Shown one piece after another: positions 32,462 through 41,707 of a stretch of DNA of 64,000 bases (positions are counted from its first letter, which is position 1; each line of letters starts with the position of its first letter). Location of the stretch: positions 1-64,000 of the forward strand of contig NZ_PVTF01000025.1 of the NCBI RefSeq assembly GCF_003002815.1, given 5' to 3'. The notes below the pieces were generated by a model, which was not told where the DNA came from, ran no database searches, and was given only the letters and a program-made list of their open reading frames with translations. A program made the translations under genes and the position numbers. This DNA comes from Umezawaea tangerina. GTDB taxonomy: Bacteria; Actinomycetota; Actinomycetes; Mycobacteriales; Pseudonocardiaceae.

Positions 32462-32806
32462 ATGGCTGGTGGTAACGCGATTCGCGGTACCCGCGTCGGC
32501 GCAGGTCCGATGGGCGAGTCGGAGCGCGGGGAGTCCGCGCCTCGAAATCGGGTGTCGTACTGGTGTGCCAATGGGCACGAGTCACGGCCTTCGTTCGCGA
32601 TGGAGGCGGACATCCCCGAGGTCTGGGACTGCCCGCGCTGCGGGCTCCCGGCCGGACGGGACGAGCAGGCCCCGCCTGCTCCTCCGCGCAACGAGCCGTA
32701 CAAGACGCACCTGGCGTACGTGAAGGAACGGCGTTCCGACGCCGACGGCGAGGCGATCCTCCAGGAAGCGCTCACCAAACTGCGCAAGCAGCGCGAAGTG
32801 CCGTAA
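32462..32806 (+). CDS. rbpA: RNA polymerase-binding protein RbpA
   Basis: A 114-residue actinobacterial transcription factor that binds RNA polymerase and the principal sigma factor and helps open promoters. It has the N-terminal MAGGNAIRGTRVGAGPMGE tail, a zinc-ribbon-like core with YWCANGH and WDCPRCG, a basic linker and the C-terminal sigma-interacting helix (KTHLAYVKERRSDADGEAIL). The length is normal. Confidence 0.97.
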   Translation: MAGGNAIRGTRVGAGPMGESERGESAPRNRVSYWCANGHESRPSFAMEADIPEVWDCPRCGLPAGRDEQAPPAPPRNEPYKTHLAYVKERRSDADGEAILQEALTKLRKQREVP

Positions 32807-32819
32807 ATCGGATGTCGAC

Positions 32820-32851
32820 GAAGGCCCGCACCTTTCGGGGTGCGGGCCTTC
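32820..32851 (+). terminator. rbpA terminator
   Basis: Perfect 13-bp stem (GAAGGCCCGCACC with GGTGCGGGCCTTC) around TTTCGG, 13 bp after the stop. It is the end of the gap-secG-rbpA region. Confidence 0.85.
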
Positions 32852-32940
32852 GTCGTGCGTTGGGCCGAATGCGCGCGCATTCGCATCAGGTGTTTTCCGG
32901 AAAACGGTCCGCGGCCATTCGGTGCAGAACCGCTTCGGCG

Positions 32941-33870
32941 TCAGTTCTTGGTGGGCACGCGCAGCGCGCTGAACTGGCGGCGCAGCATGGTCGCCCCGAT
33001 CAGCACGAAGAACACCAGCACCACGAGCGTCGACGACGTGCCGCCGGTCGCGCTCGTCAGCGACACGTCGACGCTGCCGACCAGCAGGATGTCGCACTGC
33101 GCCCGGATGACGTGGCGGCCCGGTTCGATGGTGCCGAACTCGACCGGCGCGCTGAACCGGCCGGAGCCGTCCGCCTTGGCCTTGCCGACCTTCTCGTCGA
33201 GCGAGCTGAGCTGGACGTCCGAGCCGGGGGAGCAGCCGGTGCCGGTGGCGTTCAACGGGTCGCCGGGCTGGATGTTGTCCTTGTCCAGGGTCAGCGCGCC
33301 GTCCCCGATGAGCGGGGCCGTGCTCGACGAGCCGCTGCTGCTCGACGACGGGGCCGACGACGAGGACGACGAGCTCGGGTCGGTGGTCGTCGTCGTGGTG
33401 GCGGTCGTCGTGGTCGTCACGACGGGCCGCGTAGTGGTCGTCGTCGGGTTCACGACGACCGGCGGCGTCGTGGTCGTCACCGGGGGAGGCGGCGTGGTCG
33501 TGGTCGTCGGCGGGACCGGGATGACGACGGTGAAGACGGCCCTGGGGCCGTCGCACGCGCTCTGCGCGACGACGGTGTGGGTGCCGGCTGAAGCCCCGGC
33601 GGGCACGGCCACGCCCGCCGAGCCGGATCTCGTCCTGCCGAACGTGCCGCTGCCGATCGGCTGCTGGTTGTCCCACAGGACCGTGACGGTGTTGTCCTTG
33701 CAGGGGTAGGCGAAGTTGGCCCACGTGACGGTGAACCCGCTGCCCGGCGCGCCCGAGTTCGGTGCGGCCGTGACGGACGGTGCCTGCTGAGCGACGGCGG
33801 GTGCGACCGCGAGCACCGTAACGGAGAGGGCGGCCAAACCGAGTACACCCAATGTCCTGGTCGCCCGCAT
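32941..33870 (-). CDS. Cell-surface protein with Thr/Ser-rich stalk and C-terminal membrane anchor
   Basis: A 309-residue exported protein. Residues 1-27 are a signal peptide ending AVAQ. A beta-sandwich-like domain follows (about 30-115; SGAPGSGFTVTWANF, then TVTVLWDNQQPIG), then a long T/P- and S-rich stretch (about 118-190) typical of a wall-spanning stalk, a second beta domain (about 195-270) and a membrane helix (about 279-297) with a basic tail (RRQFSALRVPTKN). It is divergent from the membrane protein/kinase pair, 84 bp away. The function is unknown. Confidence 0.75.
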   Translation of the reverse strand: MRATRTLGVLGLAALSVTVLAVAPAVAQQAPSVTAAPNSGAPGSGFTVTWANFAYPCKDNTVTVLWDNQQPIGSGTFGRTRSGSAGVAVPAGASAGTHTVVAQSACDGPRAVFTVVIPVPPTTTTTPPPPVTTTTPPVVVNPTTTTTRPVVTTTTTATTTTTTDPSSSSSSSAPSSSSSGSSSTAPLIGDGALTLDKDNIQPGDPLNATGTGCSPGSDVQLSSLDEKVGKAKADGSGRFSAPVEFGTIEPGRHVIRAQCDILLVGSVDVSLTSATGGTSSTLVVLVFFVLIGATMLRRQFSALRVPTKN

Positions 33871-33954
33871 GCCATCTCCCGGAATGTGTCGCTGTCGGCG
33901 GCGCCGGAATGTAGCATCCGCCCGCAGAACGCCGTGCTGAACTAGAGGTGCCTT

Positions 33955-34779
33955 GTGAGACGTTTGTCCGGCGGTGCGGGTTCACTCCTGCTGTGCGGCA
34001 TTTTGCTGGGATCGGTCCTGCCGGCCTCCGCGGCGGCGGGCGAGGTCACCCTGGACGCCACCGTCGACCGGAAACCGGTCGGCGGCACCGAGCGCCTGGT
34101 GCTCGACCCGGCCAAGTCGATCCGGGTCGAGGTGACCGTCCACAACGAGACGGACACCGTGCGCCACGTGAAGACCGTGCGGCTGTCCGGCACGGCGCTG
34201 GCGCTGACGTTCTTCGCCTACGACACGACGCTCCCGTTCGACGTGCCCGCGCAGGAGACCGCCACCCGCGCGTTCGTGCTCGACCTCGCCGACCTCGGCG
34301 GCCAGGCCACCGGCCTGCTGCCCACGGAGCTCGAGGTCCTCGACAGCTCCCGCGATGTGGTGGCCTCGGTCGAGGCGACCGGTGACGTGCGCGGCTCGAT
34401 GTGGTCGGTGTACGCGGTGTTCGGTCTCGGCGTGCTGCTGCTGACCGTGCTGTCGTGGGCGGGCGCGTTGTTCGCGCTGGCCCGCCGCAGGCTGCCCGCC
34501 AACCGGTGGCAGCGCGCGATGCGCTTCCTGCCCGCGGGCATCGGCACCGGGCTCGTCGCCGTGATCTCGTTGTCGGTGCTGAAGCTGATGGCCCCGTCGC
34601 CGACCGCCGAGATCCCGTTCATCCTCGGCGCGGCCGCCATCGCGCTCGGTCTCGGCTACCTGACCCCGCACCCCGGTGAGGTCGACGCCGCCGACCGGTT
34701 CGACCGCGACTTCGACCGCGACGAGACCCCGTTGACCGAGCGCATCACGCGGCCGCTGCCGCCCGGCGGTGCGGTGTGA
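33955..34779 (+). CDS. Exported membrane protein upstream of the Ser/Thr kinase
   Basis: A 274-residue protein with a signal peptide (residues 1-27, ending PASAAAG), an extracellular beta-rich domain (about 28-145; VHNETDTVRHVKTVRLSG), and three membrane segments (about 152-172, 197-213 and 222-238), then a charged C-tail (DRFDRDFDRDETP). I recognise no family. The GTG start of the kinase gene overlaps its stop, so the two are co-expressed; it could be a sensor or partner of that kinase. Confidence 0.7.
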   Translation: MRRLSGGAGSLLLCGILLGSVLPASAAAGEVTLDATVDRKPVGGTERLVLDPAKSIRVEVTVHNETDTVRHVKTVRLSGTALALTFFAYDTTLPFDVPAQETATRAFVLDLADLGGQATGLLPTELEVLDSSRDVVASVEATGDVRGSMWSVYAVFGLGVLLLTVLSWAGALFALARRRLPANRWQRAMRFLPAGIGTGLVAVISLSVLKLMAPSPTAEIPFILGAAAIALGLGYLTPHPGEVDAADRFDRDFDRDETPLTERITRPLPPGGAV

Positions 34780-36437
34780 GCATCGCTCCGAGCGTGGTCG
34801 CCGCGCTCCCGCAGTACCAGCTCGGTGAGCAGATCGGCTCCGGTGGCATGGGCGTCGTCTACTCGGCCGTGCACCGCCCGCTGGGCAGGCCCGTCGCCAT
34901 CAAGCGGTTGCCGGGCATGCTGGCCGAGGACCAGAAGATGAGCGCCCGCTTCGAGCACGAGGCCCGCCTGCTGGCCCGGCTCGACCACCCGCACATCGTG
35001 CCCGTGTACGACTACGTCCAGAACCACGGCGAGCACCTGCTGGTGATGGAGAAGCTCGACGGCGGCACGGTCTGGTCCAAGTTCACGGAGGAAGGCCTTA
35101 CCGCCGGTCAGGCCTGCGCGATCGGCCTCGCGACCCTGTCCGGTCTGCACGCCGCGCACGGCGCCGGTGTGCTGCACCTGGACGTGAAGCCCAAGAACCT
35201 GCTGTTCACCTCGTCCGGTGTCCTCAAGGTCGCCGACTTCGGCATCTCCCAGGTCGTCAGCGAGGGCGCCACCCTCATGACCCACGCGGGCCAGGTGCTC
35301 GGCACCCCCGCCTACATCGCCCCGGAGCAGGCGCTCGGCAACCCGCTCACGCCCGCCGCCGACGTCTACGGCGCGGGCACGGTCCTGTACGAGCTGCTGT
35401 CCGGCACCCTGCCGTACGAGAGCGGCGGCGGCGCTCTCGCCATGATCCAACGCCACGTCTACCAGGAACCCCGCCCCCTGGACCCGTCCGTGCCCCGCCC
35501 GCTCGCCGAGGTCGTCATGCGCAGCCTCGCCAGGGACCCGCAGGCCCGCTACCGCAACGCCGAGACGTTCGCCATCGACCTGGCGGGCGCCGCCGCCCAG
35601 GTGTTCGGCCCCGACTGGCTCACCCGCCTCGGCGTCCGCGTCCACCTGGCGCCCGCCGTCGCCACCGGCAGCACCCGCCCGTCACTGCACCCCACCCAAC
35701 CACGGGAAACCCTCGCCCTCGGCCAGAACCGCGTCCGCGCCACCATGGTCGACCACACCCCACCGGCGACCGCCGCCCAGCTCGGCAGCCAGACCCTCAT
35801 CCCCGCCAGCTCGGTCCTGGCCGACACCCCTCACCGCAAGACCCCGCGCTGGTTCGCCTTGGCAGGCACCCTCACCGCCCTCGTCATGCTCGCCCTGCCG
35901 TTCTCCGTCACCAGCCGCACCCTCCCCACCCTCCCCGCCGACCTCAGCACCCCACTCGTCGTCCCCTTGCCGGAAACCCCCTCCGCCCACCTGCTCATCT
36001 CCGCCGCCGGCATCCCCCTGGCCGACGTCACCGGCAACCCCAACACCGGCTTCACCCTCCCCGGCGCCACCCGCTGGATCGTCGGCGGCGCAGCACTGGG
36101 CACCGTCAAGACGGGCACGGAAGACCGCGAGTACCTGATCACCCCACCGCAGAACCCGATGCTCAGCATCATGGGCGTGGGCAGCGCCGTCCTCCTCCTC
36201 TTCACCCTCGCCTACCTCGAATCCATCCTGCGCTCCCTGCGCAAACGCCAAGCCGGCACCGGCGCCACCCTCATCGCCGCCCCCCTCGGCTTCGGCCTAG
36301 GCGCAGCAGTCTGGCTACTCCCCACAGTCCTACTGCGCAACGAACCCGCCCTACTCCCCACCCTCGCCTGCGGCCTACTAGGCGCCACCTCCGCCGTCTG
36401 CATCGCCATAGCCACCCGCAGAACAGCCACCCGCTAA
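34776..36437 (+). CDS. Membrane Ser/Thr protein kinase
   Basis: A 553-residue kinase. The N-terminal catalytic domain (about 14-275) has the glycine loop GSGGMGVVY (21-29), catalytic lysine 43, LHLDVKPKNLLF with aspartate 136 and asparagine 141, and DFG 154-156. The usual arginine of the HRD motif is leucine (HLD), the mark of a non-RD kinase. After a linker there is a membrane segment (about 359-380), an external stretch of about 75 residues and three more membrane segments near the C-terminus. No PASTA repeats are seen. The last 700 bp are C/A-rich and lead into copy 4. Confidence 0.9.
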   Translation: MSIAPSVVAALPQYQLGEQIGSGGMGVVYSAVHRPLGRPVAIKRLPGMLAEDQKMSARFEHEARLLARLDHPHIVPVYDYVQNHGEHLLVMEKLDGGTVWSKFTEEGLTAGQACAIGLATLSGLHAAHGAGVLHLDVKPKNLLFTSSGVLKVADFGISQVVSEGATLMTHAGQVLGTPAYIAPEQALGNPLTPAADVYGAGTVLYELLSGTLPYESGGGALAMIQRHVYQEPRPLDPSVPRPLAEVVMRSLARDPQARYRNAETFAIDLAGAAAQVFGPDWLTRLGVRVHLAPAVATGSTRPSLHPTQPRETLALGQNRVRATMVDHTPPATAAQLGSQTLIPASSVLADTPHRKTPRWFALAGTLTALVMLALPFSVTSRTLPTLPADLSTPLVVPLPETPSAHLLISAAGIPLADVTGNPNTGFTLPGATRWIVGGAALGTVKTGTEDREYLITPPQNPMLSIMGVGSAVLLLFTLAYLESILRSLRKRQAGTGATLIAAPLGFGLGAAVWLLPTVLLRNEPALLPTLACGLLGATSAVCIAIATRRTATR

Positions 36438-36496
36438 ACACCAGCAGGGATAACGCGCCCAACACACGGCAAACAAACACCCACCAACCCCACGCC

Positions 36497-36800
36497 AGTT
36501 GGGCGCAGCCCGCCAGCGCGCATCCGGCGCGGAGCGCCTGGGGCCTCGTCGGCGCCAGCCGATGCCTTGTCGAGCGAAGCTCGATGCCCTGTCCAACGGC
36601 GAAGCCGAGGATGCAGTGTCCGACGCGCAGCGAGGATGCTTGAGTCAGGCGGAGCCTGATGCTGGCGAAGCCAGACTTCCCCTCTGCCCCCGATCCACAG
36701 CGCCCTCCTGCCCGATCTTCGTTGTCAAGACAGCTCTATCGTCTTGACAACGAAGATCGGGCATTGAGACAATCGCGCGCCGGGGGCCGGGCTTCCCTGG
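36497..36800 (+). repeat. Composite hairpin repeat, copy 4
   Basis: The array runs about 36497-36680 (GGGC-GCA-GCCC, GGCGC-GGA-GCGCC, CGAGC-GAA-GCTCG, CGGC-GAA-GCCG, AGGC-GGA-GCCT and TGGC-GAA-GCCA units). The main hairpin pairs 36710-36731 with 36741-36762 (22 bp, loop AGCTCTATC). It is flanked by CAGCGCCCTCCTG and CATTGAGACAATCGCGCGC. It lies between the convergent kinase and histidine kinase genes. Its outer stem (CCCGATCTTCG) is shared with copy 5. Confidence 0.9.
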
Positions 36801-36884
36801 GGTGGGAGGGCCGGAACCGGACTTCACCAGGGGGGCCCGAGACTGGGCTACACGGGGCGGACACCCCCCGGAATCCGAGAACCC

Positions 36885-38147
36885 TCACCTCAACGTAGGA
36901 ATCTCCACCCTCACCACGAACCCCCCATCCTCCGTAGCCCCCGCCTCGAACTCCCCGTTCAACAGGTTCGCCCTCTCCTTCAACCCCATCAACCCGTGCC
37001 CCCCGCTGGGCAGCCCCCCACCCCCTTGCTGCGCCGGCGGCGGCCCGTTCCTCACCTCAACCCTCAAAGCGTCGTCGTTCAAGTCCACCCGCACGGTCAC
37101 CACCGACCCGTTCGCGTACTTCCGGATGTTGGTCAGCGCCTCCTGCACCGTCCGGTAAGCCGCCCCCGAGATCGACGCGGGCATCGGCGTCGTCCCCAGC
37201 ACCGTCAGCGTCACCGGCATCCCGGCCCCCGCCACCAGCTGCCCCAGCTCTTCCACGCCCGGCTGCGGCGAGTCGTCCCCCGATGTCGTGCGCAGCACGC
37301 TCACCAGCTGCCGCAGCTCGTCCAGGGTCCGCGTGCTCAACGTCCGGATGGTCCCGGCGACCTGCTTCGCGTTCTGGTCCACCGAGGCGACCCGCAACGC
37401 CCCGGCCTGCATCGCGATCAGGCTCACCTGGTGCGACACCACGTCGTGCATCTCGCGCGCCAGCCTGGCCCGTTCGTCGGCCCGGATCGCGTGGGCGTGC
37501 AGCAGCCGCTCCCGTTCGCGGCTCACCGCCAGTTCCGCGATCCGGTTCGCCAGCTCCTCGCGGGCATGGGCGAGCAGTGCGATCGCCAATGGCAGCCCGG
37601 CGACCAGGCACCCGTAGATCGCGTTGTGCACGTGCTGCTGCCATTCGGCGGCGAGGAACTTGTCCGGCGGCCACCAGAAGAACCGGGCCGCCCACACCAG
37701 CGCGGCGCCGACGATCGTCTGCCAGCCCAGCACGCGCCTGCGCGCGACCGTCCCGAGCGCGATCATCGCCGCGAGCTCGGACCAGCCGACGAAGAAGCCG
37801 GGCACGGTCAGCAGCAGCGTGAGGAACGGGAAGCGGCGGCGCAGCACGAGGGCCGCGGCGGCGACGCCGGACAGCACGAGCGAGTACAGCTCGGCGTCGC
37901 GGTTCCAGCTGTAGCCGAGCCACACGTCCGCGGCGCCGATGAGCACCGCGGCGATGTCCAGCAGCAGCTGCCGGTGTTTGGCCAGCCGCGCCCACCGGGC
38001 GGGCACCCGCGGTTCCGCGGGTGCGACCGGTGTCCCGGACACGTCGGCGTCGGGACGTCTCCGCACCGCGTTGCCGACCAGGACCCGACCTCCAGAGTCA
38101 CCCAACTGCCGATCCTCACCGTACTGCGCCGGTGTCACGGTTGGCAT
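36885..38147 (-). CDS. Orphan sensor histidine kinase (HisKA_3 type)
   Basis: A 420-residue kinase of the NarL/DesK class. Four to five membrane segments lie in residues 60-195. The dimerisation helix has the phospho-acceptor His 234 in LAREMHDVVSHQVSLIAMQ, and the C-terminal ATPase domain has EALTNIRKYA (N box) and GHGLMGLKERANLL (G box). ATG 38145-38147 is preceded by GAAGGGGCGG. No response regulator is next to it; the right neighbour is a LysR gene. Confidence 0.88.
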   Translation of the reverse strand: MPTVTPAQYGEDRQLGDSGGRVLVGNAVRRRPDADVSGTPVAPAEPRVPARWARLAKHRQLLLDIAAVLIGAADVWLGYSWNRDAELYSLVLSGVAAAALVLRRRFPFLTLLLTVPGFFVGWSELAAMIALGTVARRRVLGWQTIVGAALVWAARFFWWPPDKFLAAEWQQHVHNAIYGCLVAGLPLAIALLAHAREELANRIAELAVSRERERLLHAHAIRADERARLAREMHDVVSHQVSLIAMQAGALRVASVDQNAKQVAGTIRTLSTRTLDELRQLVSVLRTTSGDDSPQPGVEELGQLVAGAGMPVTLTVLGTTPMPASISGAAYRTVQEALTNIRKYANGSVVTVRVDLNDDALRVEVRNGPPPAQQGGGGLPSGGHGLMGLKERANLLNGEFEAGATEDGGFVVRVEIPTLR

Positions 38148-38263
38148 GGCCGCCCCTTCACCCCGGCGCACCTGACGTGCCCCGTTACCCATGGAGACGA
38201 GTCGAACACGGGAACGGGACGTTTGAGTCGGCAGAACATGACACAAATGTGCGGACGCACACG

Positions 38264-39139
38264 TCAAGCGCACAAACAGCGCACGCAGGAGTCGACGAAC
38301 ACCCGCACGGCGTCCCGCCGATCGGCCCTGCCCCACACCACGGCCAGCTCGGCGGGCGGCAGCCCGGTGACGGCCCGGTAGACGACGTCCTCGCGCGGCT
38401 CGACGTTGCCGGACGCGAGCAGCGCCACGCCGAGCCCGGAGGCGACGGCCTCGATCGTCTCGTCGGACGTGGCGGCCTCGGCGGCGACCTTCGCGGGCCG
38501 GTCGCGGTGCCGAGTGGCGAGCCAGAAGTCGCGCAGCTCCCCGGAGGAGGCGGGCAGGGCGATGAACGGCTCGTCCAGCAGCTCCTGGAACGGCACCACG
38601 CCCGCGTCGACCAGCCGGTGCCGCGGCGGCAGCGCGACCCACCTGTTCTCGGTGCTCACCACCCGCCACGCGAAGTCGCCGGTGCCGGGCACCGGCAGCC
38701 AGGCGATCGCCACGTCCACGTCGCCGCCGGCGAGCCCGGCCGTGGCGTCGGCCCAGGACACCTGCCGGAACTGCAGCCGCCAGTCGGGCAGCTCGTCGGC
38801 CATCCGCGCCGTGACCGACGGGATGAGGCCGCGGCCGATCCGGGTCTGGAACCCGACGGTCAACGTCGTCGCGCCCACCTCGACGACCGCCAGCCGGGCG
38901 GCGTCCCACTGCTCGATGATCGACCGCGCCCTCGGCAGCAGCTCCTCGCCCGCCGGGGTCAGCCGGATGGAGCGCCGGTCGCGGTCGAACAGCTTCGCCC
39001 GCAGCGACGTCTCCAGCTGCCGGATCTGCTTGCTCAACGCGGGCTGCGACACGTACAGCCGCTCGCCCGCCGCCCGCGTGAAGCTCAGCTCCTCGGCGAC
39101 CGCGACGAAGTACCGCAGGTCCAGTACCCGCACATCCAT
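38264..39139 (-). CDS. LysR-family transcriptional regulator
   Basis: A 291-residue LysR protein with the N-terminal winged helix (FTRAAGERLYVSQPALSKQIRQLE, about 20-43) and a two-lobed substrate-binding domain (about 90-285). It is divergent from the LLM oxidoreductase with a 53-bp gap holding a perfect palindrome, a layout typical of LysR autoregulation and target control. The inducer is unknown. The start codon overlaps the palindrome. Confidence 0.9.
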   Translation of the reverse strand: MDVRVLDLRYFVAVAEELSFTRAAGERLYVSQPALSKQIRQLETSLRAKLFDRDRRSIRLTPAGEELLPRARSIIEQWDAARLAVVEVGATTLTVGFQTRIGRGLIPSVTARMADELPDWRLQFRQVSWADATAGLAGGDVDVAIAWLPVPGTGDFAWRVVSTENRWVALPPRHRLVDAGVVPFQELLDEPFIALPASSGELRDFWLATRHRDRPAKVAAEAATSDETIEAVASGLGVALLASGNVEPREDVVYRAVTGLPPAELAVVWGRADRRDAVRVFVDSCVRCLCA

Positions 39140-39152
39140 AACCAGAGGTTAT
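39138..39152. promoter_or_regulatory. Putative LysR operator ATAACC-AGA-GGTTAT
   Basis: Perfect 6-bp inverted repeat with 3-nt spacer in the divergent intergenic region. It contains the T-N11-A core of LysR sites and overlaps the LysR start codon, so binding could repress its own gene. Confidence 0.5.
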
Positions 39153-39192
39153 TACAACCGGTCTTGGACGCCCGGATGGTGGGCGGCCGACC

Positions 39193-40050
39193 ATGGTTCC
39201 CATGGACATCGGTGTGTTCGGCCTCAACGCCAAAGCGGCGGCAGGCCCTGGGGAGACCGCTTCGCTCGCGCGCAAGGCCGTGGAGCTCGGCTACACGTCG
39301 TGGTGGGTGGGAGAGCACGTCGTCCTGCCGACCCCGCGCACCCCGAGCACGCCGATGGACCCGCTCGACCCGATCCTGGACCCGCTCGTGCACCTGGCGT
39401 TCGTCGCCGCCGTCACCGACCGGCTCGAGCTCGGCACCGGGATCGTCATCCTGCCGCAGCGCAACCCCGTGGTGCTCGCGAAGCAGGCCGCCAGCCTCGA
39501 CGTGCTCAGCGGCGGCCGCCTGCACCTCGGCGTCGGGGCCGGGTACCTGGAGCCGGAGATGACCGCGATCGGCGTCCCGATGGCCGACCGGGGCAGGCGC
39601 ACCGACGAGTACATCGACGCCATGACCGCGCTGTGGACGCAGGAGCGGCCGGGCTTCCACGGGAAGTACGTCTCGTTCGACCACGTCGACGCGCATCCGC
39701 GCCCGGTCGGCGGGCCCAGGGTGCTCGTCGGCGGGCACAGCCCGGCGGCGTTCCGGCGCGCGGTGGCCCGTGGGCACGGGTGGATCGGCAACGGGACGAG
39801 CCCGGCCGACCTGCGCGGGCACCTGGCGGGTCTGGCGAAGGCGGCCGAGGAGGTGGAGCGCCCGGCCCGGCTGGGGAAGCTGGAGATCACGTTCATGCCG
39901 GTGGACCCGGTGGAGATCCCCGACGGCCATGCCGACGAGTACCGCGATCTGGGGGTGGACCGGCTGCTGGTGTACCCGCTGCCGCTGGAGGACCCGGCCG
40001 ACATCGCGGCGCTGTTGGAACGCCAGGGCGAACGTTTGCGTGGTAGGTGA
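39193..40050 (+). CDS. F420-dependent LLM-class oxidoreductase
   Basis: A 285-residue luciferase-like TIM barrel. Typical elements are GVFGLNAKAA at the start, LGYTSWWVGEHVVLP, LGTGIVILPQRNPVVLAKQAASLD, GRLHLGVGAGYLEPE and GGPRVLVGGHSPAAFRRA. The family uses F420 (or FMN) for hydride transfer; the substrate is not known. ATG 39193 is chosen, with ATG 39202 also possible. The divergent LysR protein is the likely regulator. Confidence 0.88.
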   Translation: MVPMDIGVFGLNAKAAAGPGETASLARKAVELGYTSWWVGEHVVLPTPRTPSTPMDPLDPILDPLVHLAFVAAVTDRLELGTGIVILPQRNPVVLAKQAASLDVLSGGRLHLGVGAGYLEPEMTAIGVPMADRGRRTDEYIDAMTALWTQERPGFHGKYVSFDHVDAHPRPVGGPRVLVGGHSPAAFRRAVARGHGWIGNGTSPADLRGHLAGLAKAAEEVERPARLGKLEITFMPVDPVEIPDGHADEYRDLGVDRLLVYPLPLEDPADIAALLERQGERLRGR

Positions 40051-40091
40051 GGAGGGCTCGTGGATTCGCCCGCGGTCGTCCACGGGTTCGC

Positions 40092-40097
40092 TAGGGT
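40092..40097 (+). promoter_or_regulatory. -10 element for phoD-like gene
   Basis: TAGGGT, about 40 bp before the GTG start; the strong RBS GGGGGAGG lies at 40123-40130. Confidence 0.35.
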
Positions 40098-40135
40098 GCG
40101 GACGCCGTACGGAGATGATCAAGGGGGAGGCGTTC

Positions 40136-41707
40136 GTGTCCGAGTTCGTGGTGAGCAGGCGCAAGGCGTTGGTGGGGGTCGCGGCCGCCGTCGGCGCGGC
40201 GGTGGTCGGGATGCCGTCGGCGATCGCGGAGACGGCCTCGCCGTTCCTGCTGGGCGTGGCGAGCGGTGACCCGCTGCCCGACGGGGTCGTGCTGTGGACC
40301 CGGCTGGTGCGGGAGGAGCCGCTGCCCGACCGCGCGGTGTCGGTGGGGTGGCAGGTCGCGGAGGACGAGCGGTTCTGCCGGGTCGTGCGGTCGGGCGTCG
40401 CCCTGGCCCGGCCGGAACTGGCGCACTCGGTGCACGTGGACGTGCGGGGGCTGCTGCCCGGCCGGGAGTACTTCTACCGGTTCCGCACCGGCGCCGACCT
40501 GAGCCCGGTGGGGAGGACGAAGACCACCGGGTCCGACGAGCGGTTGCGGCTGGGCGTGGTGAGCTGCCAGGACTTCCAGAACGGGTACTGGCCCGCGTAC
40601 GTCGGACTGTCCGAAGAGGACCTGGACGTGGTGCTGCACCTCGGGGACTACATCTACGAGAACGACCCCGGCAGCCGGTTCGCCGACCGGGTCCACACGA
40701 CACCGGAGACGCCGGGGCTGGGGCAGTTGAAGACCCTGGCCGACTACCGCGCTCGGCACGCGCAGTACAAGGGCGACCCGGCGCTGCGGGCGGCGCACGC
40801 CGCGCACGCCTTCGTGTCCACTTGGGACGACCACGACGTGGAGAGCAACTACGCCGGGGTGGTCGACGAGGCGGACGACACCGGAGAGCGGCACCAGACG
40901 CCCGAGGAGTTCGCGGTCCAGCGGGCGGCCGGGTACCAGGCCTACTACGAGCACATGCCGATCCGGGCGTCCGTGCTGCCCGGCACCGGTGGGATGCGGA
41001 TCTACCGGCGCTTCGACTTCGGGCGGCTGGTCCGGCTGAACGTGCTGGACACCCGGCAGTACCGGACCCAGCAGCCAGGCGGCTTCCCCGACAACATCGG
41101 GCCCGAGGCGGCCGGAGCGGGCAACACCGCGGGGACGCTGACCGGCGGCGAGCAGGAGGCGTGGCTGAACGAAGGGCTCGTCGGGTCGCCCGCGCGGTGG
41201 AACGTGATCGCGCAGCAGGTGATGATGTCCCGCACCCGCCTGCCCAACCCGTTCCCGCCGCACGTGCCGCCGACGGTGGTGAACCTGGACCAGTGGGACG
41301 GGTACCAGCCGCACCGGGAGAGGCTGTTGCGGTTCGTGGGGGAGGCGGGGGTGGCCAATCCCGTTGTGCTGGCGGGGGACATCCATTCGACGTGGGTGAA
41401 CGAGTTGAGGGCCGACTTCGATGATCTGGGGTCGGCGCCGGTGGCTGTGGAGTTCGTGGGTACGTCTGTCAGTTCGGATTTTCCGGTGGCTTTGGATGGG
41501 CCGTTGAAGGCGGCGAATCCTGTGTTGAACCCGCATGTGAAGTACTTCGACGGGTTGAAGAGGGGGTATTTGAGGTGTGAGGTGGATCGGGGTAGTTGGA
41601 GGACGGATGTGCGGAATGTGGAGAGCGTTGAGGTGAGGGAGTCGCCGGTGAGTACTGCGGCGTCGTTTGTGGTGGAGGCGGGGAGTTCGGTGGTGCATCG
41701 GGGGTGA
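40136..41707 (+). CDS. phoD: Alkaline phosphatase D (PhoD), Tat-exported
   Basis: A 523-residue secreted phosphodiesterase/phosphatase with calcium and iron in characterised relatives. The start has a twin-arginine signal (SRRKALVG) and hydrophobic stretch ending AETASPF. The mature part has ASGDPLPDGVVLWTRL, the metal-binding VVSCQDFQNGYWPAY, HLGDYIYEN, TWDDHDVESNYAG and LAGDIHSTWVNEL. GTG 40136 is better than ATG 40115 because GGGGGAGG is correctly placed. The last 350 bp are G/T-rich, opposite to the skew seen left of 37 kb. Confidence 0.93.
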   Translation: MSEFVVSRRKALVGVAAAVGAAVVGMPSAIAETASPFLLGVASGDPLPDGVVLWTRLVREEPLPDRAVSVGWQVAEDERFCRVVRSGVALARPELAHSVHVDVRGLLPGREYFYRFRTGADLSPVGRTKTTGSDERLRLGVVSCQDFQNGYWPAYVGLSEEDLDVVLHLGDYIYENDPGSRFADRVHTTPETPGLGQLKTLADYRARHAQYKGDPALRAAHAAHAFVSTWDDHDVESNYAGVVDEADDTGERHQTPEEFAVQRAAGYQAYYEHMPIRASVLPGTGGMRIYRRFDFGRLVRLNVLDTRQYRTQQPGGFPDNIGPEAAGAGNTAGTLTGGEQEAWLNEGLVGSPARWNVIAQQVMMSRTRLPNPFPPHVPPTVVNLDQWDGYQPHRERLLRFVGEAGVANPVVLAGDIHSTWVNELRADFDDLGSAPVAVEFVGTSVSSDFPVALDGPLKAANPVLNPHVKYFDGLKRGYLRCEVDRGSWRTDVRNVESVEVRESPVSTAASFVVEAGSSVVHRG

